A DNA stretch of 64,000 nt from Bradyrhizobium sp. GTDB taxonomy: Bacteria; Pseudomonadota; Alphaproteobacteria; Rhizobiales; Xanthobacteraceae. Shown piece by piece: positions 16,224-23,798 of this stretch. Position numbers and translations under genes: made by a program. The stretch spans positions 30,607 through 94,606 of the forward strand of contig NZ_JAUSLT010000174.1 in NCBI RefSeq assembly GCF_030646015.1. The letters are read 5' to 3'. The notes below the pieces were generated by a model. That model made no database searches, was not told where the DNA came from, and saw only the letters and a program-made list of their open reading frames with translations. How positions within the stretch are numbered: position 1 is the first letter of the stretch; each line of letters begins with the position of its first letter.

Positions 16224-17855
16224 TCAGGCCGGCGGGATGCCGATCTTCTTCCGGATCGCGGACAGCTCGGCCTCGTCCCAGATCCCGATCAGGACGCCGT
16301 TCCGGACCTGGAGCTGCTTCTCCGCATAGGAGGCGATCTTCTCCGTGCTGGTGGTGATGTGCCCCTTGGGGTGCAGCGCCCAGTCGAACAGGGCCGACTG
16401 CAGCCGAGCCATGACATCGGCGCAGGAGGAGTCTTCGCCGCGGTCGGTCAATTCCTGCGGGTCCTCAAGCAGGTCATAGAGCATCGGCCGGAAGCCGGAG
16501 GCGTGGATGTATTTCCAGCGGCCGTCATACACCATGAATAGCCGGCACTGCTCGATCGGCTGGTTGAGCTTCAGCCGGACGTCCTGCATGCAGTAATCGT
16601 ATTCGGAGAATACGACCTTGCGCCAATTCGTGGGACGCTCGCCGCGCAGCCACGGCATCAGCGAACGGCCTTCCAGAATGTGATCCGGCGGCTTGCCGCC
16701 AAAGTACTCGATGAAGGTCGGCGCCAGATCGATCGCCTCCACCAGTGCGTCGCAGACCGTGCCTCGCGTGGCGTCGGCGGTCGCAGACGGATCGATGACG
16801 ATCAGCGGGATTTTCGCGGAGGCATCATGGAACAGGTCCTTCTCGCCCATCCAGTGATCGCCGAGATAATCGCCGTGGTCGGAGGTGAACACGATCATGG
16901 TGGACTCGAGCAGGCCGCGTGCCTCGAGAAAGCCCATCAGCACGCCCATCTGGTCGTCGATCTGCTTGATCAGCCCCATATAGGTCGGAATGACTTTCTC
17001 CCGCGCCTCGTCGCGCGACATGTTGCGGGAGTAGCGCATGTCCATGTAGGCGGCGAATACCGGATGCGCCGATTGCTTCTCCTGCTCGGAGCGAACCGCC
17101 GGCAGCACGTCGCCGGGGCCATACATGCTGGCGTAGGGCTCCGGTGCGATGTAGGGCCAGTGCGGCTTGATATAGGACAGATGCATGCACCAGGGCCGGC
17201 CGTCGGCTTCGGCCTCGGTGATGAAATCCATCGCGCGCCGGGTCATGTAGGGCGTCTCGGAATCCTCTTCCGCGACGCGGGCGGCCTTGTCGGCATGCAC
17301 CAGCAGCCAGCCATTCTGCAGGCTGCCGTCTTCGTCGGCGCCTGAATTGGCCCAATGCTCCCAGGGATTGGTCGCCTCATAGCCGCGCTCCCGCAGGTAG
17401 GCGTCGTATTTCGGGCGGGGCCGGCCGGTCGGGTGCAGGCCGTCGTCGCGCTCATAGGGCTCGAAGCCGCATTCGGCCACGTGAACGCCGATGATGGAGT
17501 CAGGCGCGATCCCGAGCATCTTCAGGCCTTCGAGATCGGGCGTCATGTGGGTCTTGCCGACCAGCACGTTGCGCACCCCGATTTTCTTGAGGTGATCGCC
17601 AAGCGTCGGCTCGCCGACGCGCAGCGGCCAGCCGTTCCAGTGCGAGCCATGCGAGCGCATGTAGCGGCCGGTATAGAACGACATCCGCGAGGGGCCGCAG
17701 ATCGGCGACTGCACATAGGCGTTGGAGAACCGCACGCCGCGACTGGCCATGGCGTCGATATTCGGCGTCTTCAGCGTCGGGTGTCCGGTGCAACCCAGAT
17801 AATCATAGCGAAGCTGGTCGCACATGATCCAGAGGACGTTTTTTGCGGGTGACAT
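16224..17855 (-). CDS. Sulfatase / phosphonate monoester hydrolase-like enzyme (alkaline phosphatase superfamily)
   Basis: The protein has 543 residues and no signal peptide. Cys53 in ICGPSRMSF is the residue converted to formylglycine in Cys-type sulfatases. Metal ligands are visible in WIMCDQ (Asp13) and FTSDHGDYLGDH (about residue 320). The overall pattern and length resemble rhizobial and Burkholderia phosphonate monoester hydrolases more than choline sulfatase; this is from memory of those proteins. Maturation would need a formylglycine-generating enzyme, not seen in this window. It starts 4 bases after the stop of the large glycosyltransferase, so it may act on a decorated glycan or lipid. 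The ATG at 17855 was chosen because the longer frame overlaps that gene. Confidence 0.82.
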   Translation of the reverse strand: MSPAKNVLWIMCDQLRYDYLGCTGHPTLKTPNIDAMASRGVRFSNAYVQSPICGPSRMSFYTGRYMRSHGSHWNGWPLRVGEPTLGDHLKKIGVRNVLVGKTHMTPDLEGLKMLGIAPDSIIGVHVAECGFEPYERDDGLHPTGRPRPKYDAYLRERGYEATNPWEHWANSGADEDGSLQNGWLLVHADKAARVAEEDSETPYMTRRAMDFITEAEADGRPWCMHLSYIKPHWPYIAPEPYASMYGPGDVLPAVRSEQEKQSAHPVFAAYMDMRYSRNMSRDEAREKVIPTYMGLIKQIDDQMGVLMGFLEARGLLESTMIVFTSDHGDYLGDHWMGEKDLFHDASAKIPLIVIDPSATADATRGTVCDALVEAIDLAPTFIEYFGGKPPDHILEGRSLMPWLRGERPTNWRKVVFSEYDYCMQDVRLKLNQPIEQCRLFMVYDGRWKYIHASGFRPMLYDLLEDPQELTDRGEDSSCADVMARLQSALFDWALHPKGHITTSTEKIASYAEKQLQVRNGVLIGIWDEAELSAIRKKIGIPPA

Positions 17856-17859
17856 GGTT

Positions 17860-20226
17860 TCAGGCTTCGGGTTGGAGACTGGAATCGGTGTATTCAAATT
17901 CGATGGAAAACAACGGCAATCCGAGACGGCGGCCGGGCTGGTCATTGACGGATGGTTCGAACAATTCCCGCACGATCACGACGACGTCGGTTTCGCATGG
18001 CGGCGCCGACGGGGGCTTGATGCTGAACGTCAGGTTTCCGCCGTCGATCGCAATATCGCTCGATGATAGCATTCGGCCTCCCGCGACCACAATCATATCC
18101 GATGCGACAAGTCCGGGACGCAGGTTTCGCGTCTCCAGCGTCAACGCCCCCTGGCGCGCAACAAGCGCGAGGCGCAGCAGGAAAACCGGCTGGGTCCAGC
18201 GAAAATGCGCTTCGCCCAGACGTTCCATGGAGTACAGGCCGACAACGGCCTGCCGGCCGGTTACGGCAATCGGCCACTTTCGTTTCCCTATCTGGGTTTG
18301 CAAGGATCGCAGCGGATTGTTCGCCATCCAGATCATCTGCCCAGTTCGAACGACCCGACTATGGGCTTTGAGGAATCGCCGCCACAGCGTTGCTTCCGAC
18401 ACCGGCAGGTGCATCACCAGGAATTCGTCCGCAGCCGTCCTTGCCGCGAGCATTCTCGCCCGGTCCCGCAAACTGATCAATGCTGCCGGCCAGAAGGGGA
18501 TGGCTTGCGTCAGAAAATCCCATGCCTTGCCGGGCCGGTGCATCGCCGTCACCACCAGGGCTCCGACCATGCAACGCGCATGCCGCGCCGCCAGAATCAT
18601 ATTGGGGCCCTGACCTGGCGGAGGTCCAAAATACTTCTCGAAGAAGGCGGGATCGTTGGCGATCCGTGCATTCATCTCGCCCTGTACGTAGTCTGCGGTA
18701 TCGTTGTGATGTTGCGATATCTCCCTGGAATCGTCATGCATGACCACGGAGGTCGGCAGCGCCGAGATGGCATAACCGCACTGGTGCATGCGAGCTGACA
18801 GCAGCGGTGGGGCGAACTGGCCGTATTCCGGCTCGAAGGGCCCGACATTCTCGAAGACGTCGCTTCGGATTGCAAACGCCGTGCGATGAAGGCGGGGCCA
18901 TGTCGAACTCGCGGACCAGCCGGCCTGGACCTCCGCGAACCATCGCTTCATGAGTGCCGCGACGCGATGGCCATCGATGTTCTCGATGCGGAAATTGCAT
19001 GCCTCGCCGTCCGGGTTTGCCGCAATCCACGCGGCGAGTGTGGACAGATTGTCACGCTCGGGCACGCCATGCCCCTCAACGAACAGCAGCCATGGAGTGT
19101 CGGCCTGCTGCGCGCCTTCATTCCAGTAATCGGCCTCGCGCCCATCAGCCGGGACGCGTAGAATGGCATCCTGACTTCGCAGGACACGTCGCAGGCTGTC
19201 TTCGTCAAGCGCCGTGCCTGCCCCTGCCACCACGATGACGCGGTACGAATGGCTGGCGAGGTCCTGTTGTTCGGTCCAGAGCCGGACCCGCGCGCCGACA
19301 TCACCGCGCACGTCAAAAACGGGATAAATGACGGTCAGCAGGGGCGGCGGTTTCGACTGGGCCGCAAGGTCGGCGTCTGCCGGGGTAGCCCCCGTTGCCG
19401 TGGTCTGATCCACCAGCGGAGCATCGCCGAGCAGCCAGGTGCCGGTGCTTGCCAGCAGCTTGCGCTTGTTTTCGATTCCAACGGTCCAGTTCGCATGGAA
19501 AACGAACGGCATCAGCTCGCCTTCGATTCGGCACGGACTGGCGCCGGCATTCAGCAAGTTCCGGTATCCAAGCCCGTTTGGAAACAGCAATTCGGGCAAC
19601 GGGTAAATGTCGCGTAACCACGTTTTGTCGCCTTCAATGAGATGCTGCGCGGCGACCTGATCGTCGTCGACATCACCGCTGCCAATCTGGGCGGAATGGA
19701 ATTCGAGCAAGGCATCGAGGAAGGCAATCGCCCGTTTCGATTGCTTGAATGAAGCAAATCCCCAGCAGAGTGCGGGGGGGAATCGCGGGAATCCCTCGGT
19801 CTGGATGGCGATGGGATAGGCCTGCGCCACCTGAATGAGATAGGGAAGCGGATTCCTGATCCAGGAAACGTCGAGATCGGCATAGACCACATGCGGATAG
19901 ACCTCGATCAATTGCCGGATGAAGAGTATTTTCTTCCACGAGATCTCGGTAAATGAACCCGATCCGAAGCTGGAATATGCCGTCATCTCCACGGCGTTCT
20001 CGGAGAACTTAGCGTTGCAAACGACGTGGATGTCGGCGGAATATAATCGCGTGACGCTCTTCACCGACCGCTGCGCATTGAGAGGGCAGCCGACATAGAT
20101 CTGACGGGCCTCGACGCCGGCCTGCAGACATCCCTTGATGGCGTTGGAGAGGAAGGCCTCCATACCGCGGGTGCAGAACAGGGCGACGACAGGTGCAAAA
20201 CCCGCATGGTTAGCAGTGCCCGTCAT
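17860..20226 (-). CDS. Large glycosyltransferase with two transferase-like domains
   Basis: The protein has about 788 residues. Residues about 10-250 resemble nucleotide-diphospho-sugar transferases, with the acidic motif VVYADLDVSW as the metal/nucleotide-sugar site. Residues about 290-500 form a second GT-A-like part (LLTVIYPVFDVRGDVG, then a FVEGHGVPERDN segment). The C-terminal part has GLYSMERLGEAHFRWTQP followed by beta-rich sequence, a pattern I associate with carbohydrate-binding-like ends of some glycosyltransferases. The ATG at 20226 follows a GGGAAAAG site; an alternative start at 20277 has none. It is transcribed with the hydrolase at 16224 and diverges from the Wzm/Wzt exporter. 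Confidence 0.75.
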   Translation of the reverse strand: MTGTANHAGFAPVVALFCTRGMEAFLSNAIKGCLQAGVEARQIYVGCPLNAQRSVKSVTRLYSADIHVVCNAKFSENAVEMTAYSSFGSGSFTEISWKKILFIRQLIEVYPHVVYADLDVSWIRNPLPYLIQVAQAYPIAIQTEGFPRFPPALCWGFASFKQSKRAIAFLDALLEFHSAQIGSGDVDDDQVAAQHLIEGDKTWLRDIYPLPELLFPNGLGYRNLLNAGASPCRIEGELMPFVFHANWTVGIENKRKLLASTGTWLLGDAPLVDQTTATGATPADADLAAQSKPPPLLTVIYPVFDVRGDVGARVRLWTEQQDLASHSYRVIVVAGAGTALDEDSLRRVLRSQDAILRVPADGREADYWNEGAQQADTPWLLFVEGHGVPERDNLSTLAAWIAANPDGEACNFRIENIDGHRVAALMKRWFAEVQAGWSASSTWPRLHRTAFAIRSDVFENVGPFEPEYGQFAPPLLSARMHQCGYAISALPTSVVMHDDSREISQHHNDTADYVQGEMNARIANDPAFFEKYFGPPPGQGPNMILAARHARCMVGALVVTAMHRPGKAWDFLTQAIPFWPAALISLRDRARMLAARTAADEFLVMHLPVSEATLWRRFLKAHSRVVRTGQMIWMANNPLRSLQTQIGKRKWPIAVTGRQAVVGLYSMERLGEAHFRWTQPVFLLRLALVARQGALTLETRNLRPGLVASDMIVVAGGRMLSSSDIAIDGGNLTFSIKPPSAPPCETDVVVIVRELFEPSVNDQPGRRLGLPLFSIEFEYTDSSLQPEA

Positions 20227-20517
20227 GTCGTCTTTTCCCAACCCGCCAGCGGCCGCTGGTCGCGATTTTCCAAACATACGAATCGCAAGTCCGGCCTGGC
20301 CTTGGCGATCGTATGCCGCATTCAGACCGATGTTCGTACCATCTGCAACCCGGATATGCGACGGTCGAAAGCACAGCAGCGAAGGGGCTTCCGGGAAGTT
20401 GCCCAGGGAAGTCGGAGCTGTGCCGTCCGGATAATACGGCTTGGCTTCCGTTGTCGACCGGGTTATCCAGCAGCGACTATTTGTGATGGGGTCGCCTTTT
20501 GCTTTTGGGAAACCGGA

Positions 20518-21330
20518 GTGGTGCTCGAAAAACGAAAGTCAACCAGTCAGTTCGACCTCGCGATCGCTGACTTCGCTGCCGCTGTCAGGTTGCGTCCGCT
20601 GTGGATCAGGCTTGGCTGGAACGATATCCTCTCTCGATATCGACGCTCGACGCTGGGGCCATTCTGGTCGACGGCGAATATGGCGATTACGGTTCTCGCG
20701 CTGGGAGCGGTGTATTCGCAGATATTCAACATGCCGATCCGGCAATTGCTGCCCTACATTGGCGCCGGCCTGATCGTTTGGGGCTTCATCAGCTCGATCA
20801 TGCTTGATGCCGGCGCGCTGTTTTCGGGCTCGGAAAGCTACATCAAGCAGATAAGACTACCCTATTCGCTTCACGCCTGCCGCTTCGTGTTCGGTAAAGT
20901 GATTTTGTTGGCTCATGATCTGCCGATTTACATCGTCCTGGTCGCGTATTTCGGGGCCTGGCCCGGCGCCGTCGCGCTCTACGCGATTCCGGGCTTCTTG
21001 CTGCTGGTGGTCAACGCGGTGCTCATCAGCCTCGCCCTCGGAATGGCTTCCGCCAGATTTCGCGATATCCCCCGCATCATCACCAGCCTTGTTCAGATCG
21101 TGTTCCTGATCACGCCTATTATCTGGACTCCGGACCTGCTCGGACCCCGGGCGTATCTCGCCTATGCCAATCCCTTGTTTCATTTGATAGAGATCGTACG
21201 GGCGCCCTTGCTCGGCTCGCTGCCATCGGCGCAAACGGTAATGGCGACGCTGGCGATAACCGCGGTAAATCTCGTTGCAACGACGTTCTTCTTCATCCGT
21301 TTTCGCGGCAGGATTGCTTACTGGATATGA
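20518..21330 (+). CDS. ABC-2 type polysaccharide export permease (Wzm/KpsM-like)
   Basis: This protein of about 270 residues has six predicted membrane segments. The early RYRRSTLGPFWST motif is typical of polysaccharide and O-antigen exporters of the ABC-2 group. With the ATPase that follows (4-base overlap) it would flip a finished lipid-linked glycan to the periplasm. The frame is open about 310 bases upstream without a family match; adjacent GTG codons at 20518 and 20521 after GGGAAA give the expected length. The exact start is uncertain. The mechanism differs from the Wzx-like flippase at 34964, so two export routes may exist. Confidence 0.87.
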   Translation: MVLEKRKSTSQFDLAIADFAAAVRLRPLWIRLGWNDILSRYRRSTLGPFWSTANMAITVLALGAVYSQIFNMPIRQLLPYIGAGLIVWGFISSIMLDAGALFSGSESYIKQIRLPYSLHACRFVFGKVILLAHDLPIYIVLVAYFGAWPGAVALYAIPGFLLLVVNAVLISLALGMASARFRDIPRIITSLVQIVFLITPIIWTPDLLGPRAYLAYANPLFHLIEIVRAPLLGSLPSAQTVMATLAITAVNLVATTFFFIRFRGRIAYWI

Positions 21331-22103
21331 CCTCGATGATTTCAGACGGAGGGAGCGAGACGATTGTCCGGTTGGATAACGTGTCGGTGTCGTTTCCGGT
21401 CTACCAGGGTGGGTCGCGTTCCCTCAAGAAGCGCGTTCTGTTCCATGGGTCGGCTGGAAAAATCGGGCGGGATGCGAACCAGAAGATCGTTATCGAGGCC
21501 CTGTGCGACGTGTCGTTTTCGCTTCCGGCCGGAAATCGCGTGGCGTTGATCGGGCCCAACGGCGCGGGAAAGACCACGCTGTTGCGGACCATCGCTGGAA
21601 TCTACGAGCCGATCGAGGGTAGTGTCGTCACGCGCGGGCGTATTTCACCGATGTTCGATATCAGTCTTGGAATCGATCCGGACCTCAGCGGTTACGAGAA
21701 CATCCGCCTGCGCGCGCTGCTGCTCGGTTTTCCCCCGGGCGAAATCGAAACGCACCTGCCCGATATCGTCGAATTCACCGAACTCGGCGACTATCTCGAC
21801 ATGCCGGTACGGACCTACTCGACGGGTATGATATTGCGGCTCAGTTTTGCCGTCGCGACCTGCTTCAAGCCGGAAATACTGCTGATGGACGAATGGATTT
21901 TGGCCGGCGATGCGCACTTCATGGGCAAGGCGGAGGCGCGGGTTCGAAATTTCATCGAACGCGCGAGCGTGATGGTGCTGGCCTCGCATGATCTCAAGCT
22001 GTGCAGCCGCTGGTGCACGATGGCCATCTGGATGGAGCAGGGCCGAGTCAGGGAAGTGGGCCCCGTCGATCAGGTCATCAAGCAATACACCAGGTCCGTC
22101 TAA
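21327..22103 (+). CDS. Polysaccharide ABC exporter ATP-binding protein (Wzt/KpsT-like)
   Basis: The protein has 258 residues. Walker A is GPNGAGKTT (about residue 77), the signature is the short form YSTGMILRL usual in this family, and Walker B is ILLMDEWILAGD. The N-terminus carries the extra strand (VRLDNVSVSFPVYQGG) typical of Wzt/TagH/KpsT proteins. The long C-terminal glycan-binding domain found in Wzt of E. coli O8/O9a is absent. The length therefore fits KpsT-like or short Wzt forms that do not check the end group of the chain. Confidence 0.9.
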   Translation: MTSMISDGGSETIVRLDNVSVSFPVYQGGSRSLKKRVLFHGSAGKIGRDANQKIVIEALCDVSFSLPAGNRVALIGPNGAGKTTLLRTIAGIYEPIEGSVVTRGRISPMFDISLGIDPDLSGYENIRLRALLLGFPPGEIETHLPDIVEFTELGDYLDMPVRTYSTGMILRLSFAVATCFKPEILLMDEWILAGDAHFMGKAEARVRNFIERASVMVLASHDLKLCSRWCTMAIWMEQGRVREVGPVDQVIKQYTRSV

Positions 22104-22114
22104 ACCAGCGCTGA

Positions 22115-23113
22115 TCAGCGTCTTATCAGACCGAGTCGGTAGCCCCAGTGAAAAATGAACTGGCGCAACAGATAGGGCGCCAGGGCGTTGGATATTTCGA
22201 GCTGGCTCGGCACGTATCCCAGGTTCCTCAAGCGAAGGCTCTGCATCTCCTTTCGCCCGAGTTCGTAGTTCTTGGTGGTTTTCTGTGCGTCATGCACGCG
22301 AAAGCAGGCGAGAAACCTGCGCAGCCGCGCGAATTTGAATCCGGCCGCGTGGGCCCGCAGCATGAAGTCCCAGTCCAGCGCATACTGAAATTTGGTATCC
22401 ATTGGCCCGACCGCATCCCACACCCGGCGTCGCCAGAACATGGTTTCCTGGGGCACGTAGCCGGCATAGCGAAGCGCTTCGCTGCTATGCGCCGGCAAAA
22501 TGGCGCGACCGATTTCGGAGCCGGCATAATCGACGAAAATGCGATGCCCGTAGACGATGTCGATTTCCGGTCTCGCCTTGAAGAAATTGGCGATGCAGGC
22601 CAGCGCGCCGGGCAGCAGGATGTCATCACTATTGAGATAGGCCATGATCTCGCAATCGAGGCCCGCAAAGCCTTGGTTGATCGCGTCGGCCTGCCCGTCG
22701 TCCGGCGCACTGCGCCAGCTGATCTTGTCGCCGTAGCGCTCTAAGATATCGATACTTCCGTCCGAGGAGCCACCATCCTGGACATGGTAGTGCAACGCCG
22801 GGTAATTCTGGCTGAGGACACTGTCGATGGTTGCGCCCAGGAACGGCGCGTGATTGAGGCTTGGCGTCACGATCGCGATGGCCGGAACGCGCTTCGGCAA
22901 GCTCGGCGCCTCGGGCAGCGAATGCAGATCAAGCGGGCGAGGCGAATGCTGTTCGAAGGTCCACATCGGCGGCCGCAGCCAGAAGCGGCGCAGATGCGCG
23001 CGAGATCTGGCGTAGGCCTCCTGAAGCTGGCTCTGACTCTTGTCCAGGCCATCCAGCCGAGACTCGATTGCGTTCAGGCGCGCCAGCAACTCACGCTTAA
23101 ATTCGTCGTCCAT
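22115..23113 (-). CDS. Glycosyltransferase family 2 with N-terminal coiled coil
   Basis: The protein has 332 residues. The first 35 (DDEFKRELLARLNAIESRL and following) look like an amphipathic coiled coil. From about residue 80 the GT-A fold appears with AIVTPSLNHAPFLGATIDSV, QDGGSSDGS and the metal-binding NSDD motif (about residue 161). The later ALDWDFMLRAHAAG and FRVHDAQKT are typical of GT2 enzymes that build surface glycans. The gene converges with the exporter ATPase, and a 12-bp palindrome (22109-22120) spans its stop codon. Donor and acceptor sugars are unknown. Confidence 0.88.
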   Translation of the reverse strand: MDDEFKRELLARLNAIESRLDGLDKSQSQLQEAYARSRAHLRRFWLRPPMWTFEQHSPRPLDLHSLPEAPSLPKRVPAIAIVTPSLNHAPFLGATIDSVLSQNYPALHYHVQDGGSSDGSIDILERYGDKISWRSAPDDGQADAINQGFAGLDCEIMAYLNSDDILLPGALACIANFFKARPEIDIVYGHRIFVDYAGSEIGRAILPAHSSEALRYAGYVPQETMFWRRRVWDAVGPMDTKFQYALDWDFMLRAHAAGFKFARLRRFLACFRVHDAQKTTKNYELGRKEMQSLRLRNLGYVPSQLEISNALAPYLLRQFIFHWGYRLGLIRR

Positions 23114-23369
23114 TTAGTCACTATCTGGGAAAACTCAGAAAGGGGGATGATAAGTTGATTTTAACGTCCAATCCACGGCCGACGAGGCCGGAAATGGTTT
23201 TTCGACACCGGCTATCGAGCCTCTGTCGGCTGGCTGACAAAGCATTTCGGGGCTCCGGTTCGAGCAAACTGTCGGCGTCATGCCTGCCAAAACGGCAGTG
23301 TACTTGCTAAGCCGACTTTCGCAATGGTTCTTCACCAAGGCGTGAGCCCGCGACAGGGCTGAGATCGAG

Positions 23370-23798
23370 CTATCCCGCATTGGCCTTCAGGCCGGCAGCC
23401 TCGATGCCCGCGACCGCGCAGATCTCGTCATTGTCCGAAGTGTCTCCACTGACACCGACCGCACCGAGCAGGACGCCGCCGTCCTGGATCAGCACGCCGC
23501 CGGGCACCGGAATCAACCGGCCCTGCGCCATTGTGTTCACGGCACTGACAAAATAGGCCTGCTCTTGCGCACGCTGGAACAGCGCCCTTGAACCCATGCC
23601 CATTGCCAATGCGCCGTAGGCCTTGCCATGGGCGATCTCGCTGCGCATCAGGCTGGTGCCATCCTGCGCCGCGGAGATTTTGACGCAACCGCGCGCATCG
23701 AGAACGGTGACCACGAGGGGTTTCAGTTTCTTCTCGACGCCCTTTGCGAGAGCGACGTCGAGAATCTTGCGGGCGACGTCGAGGGTCAGTTCAGCCAT
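23370..23798 (-). CDS. GlcG/HbpS family protein (DUF336)
   Basis: This 142-residue small domain belongs to the GlcG/HbpS family, members of which bind haem or cobalamin, or accompany glycolate oxidase. Visible features are ARKILDVALAKGVE, VVTVLDARGCVK, a central IAHGKAYGALAMG and PGGVLIQDGGVLLGAVGVSG. Its start overlaps the end of the FAD/Fe-S dehydrogenase gene by 8 bases. This echoes the E. coli glc operon, where glcG lies with glcDEF, and supports a 2-hydroxyacid role for the pair. Confidence 0.85.
   Translation of the reverse strand: MAELTLDVARKILDVALAKGVEKKLKPLVVTVLDARGCVKISAAQDGTSLMRSEIAHGKAYGALAMGMGSRALFQRAQEQAYFVSAVNTMAQGRLIPVPGGVLIQDGGVLLGAVGVSGDTSDNDEICAVAGIEAAGLKANAG

Noticed and set aside
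20206..20517. Extension of the export permease upstream
   Set aside because: About 100 residues without similarity to the family and overlapping the divergent gene start; permeases of this type begin near the chosen GTG.
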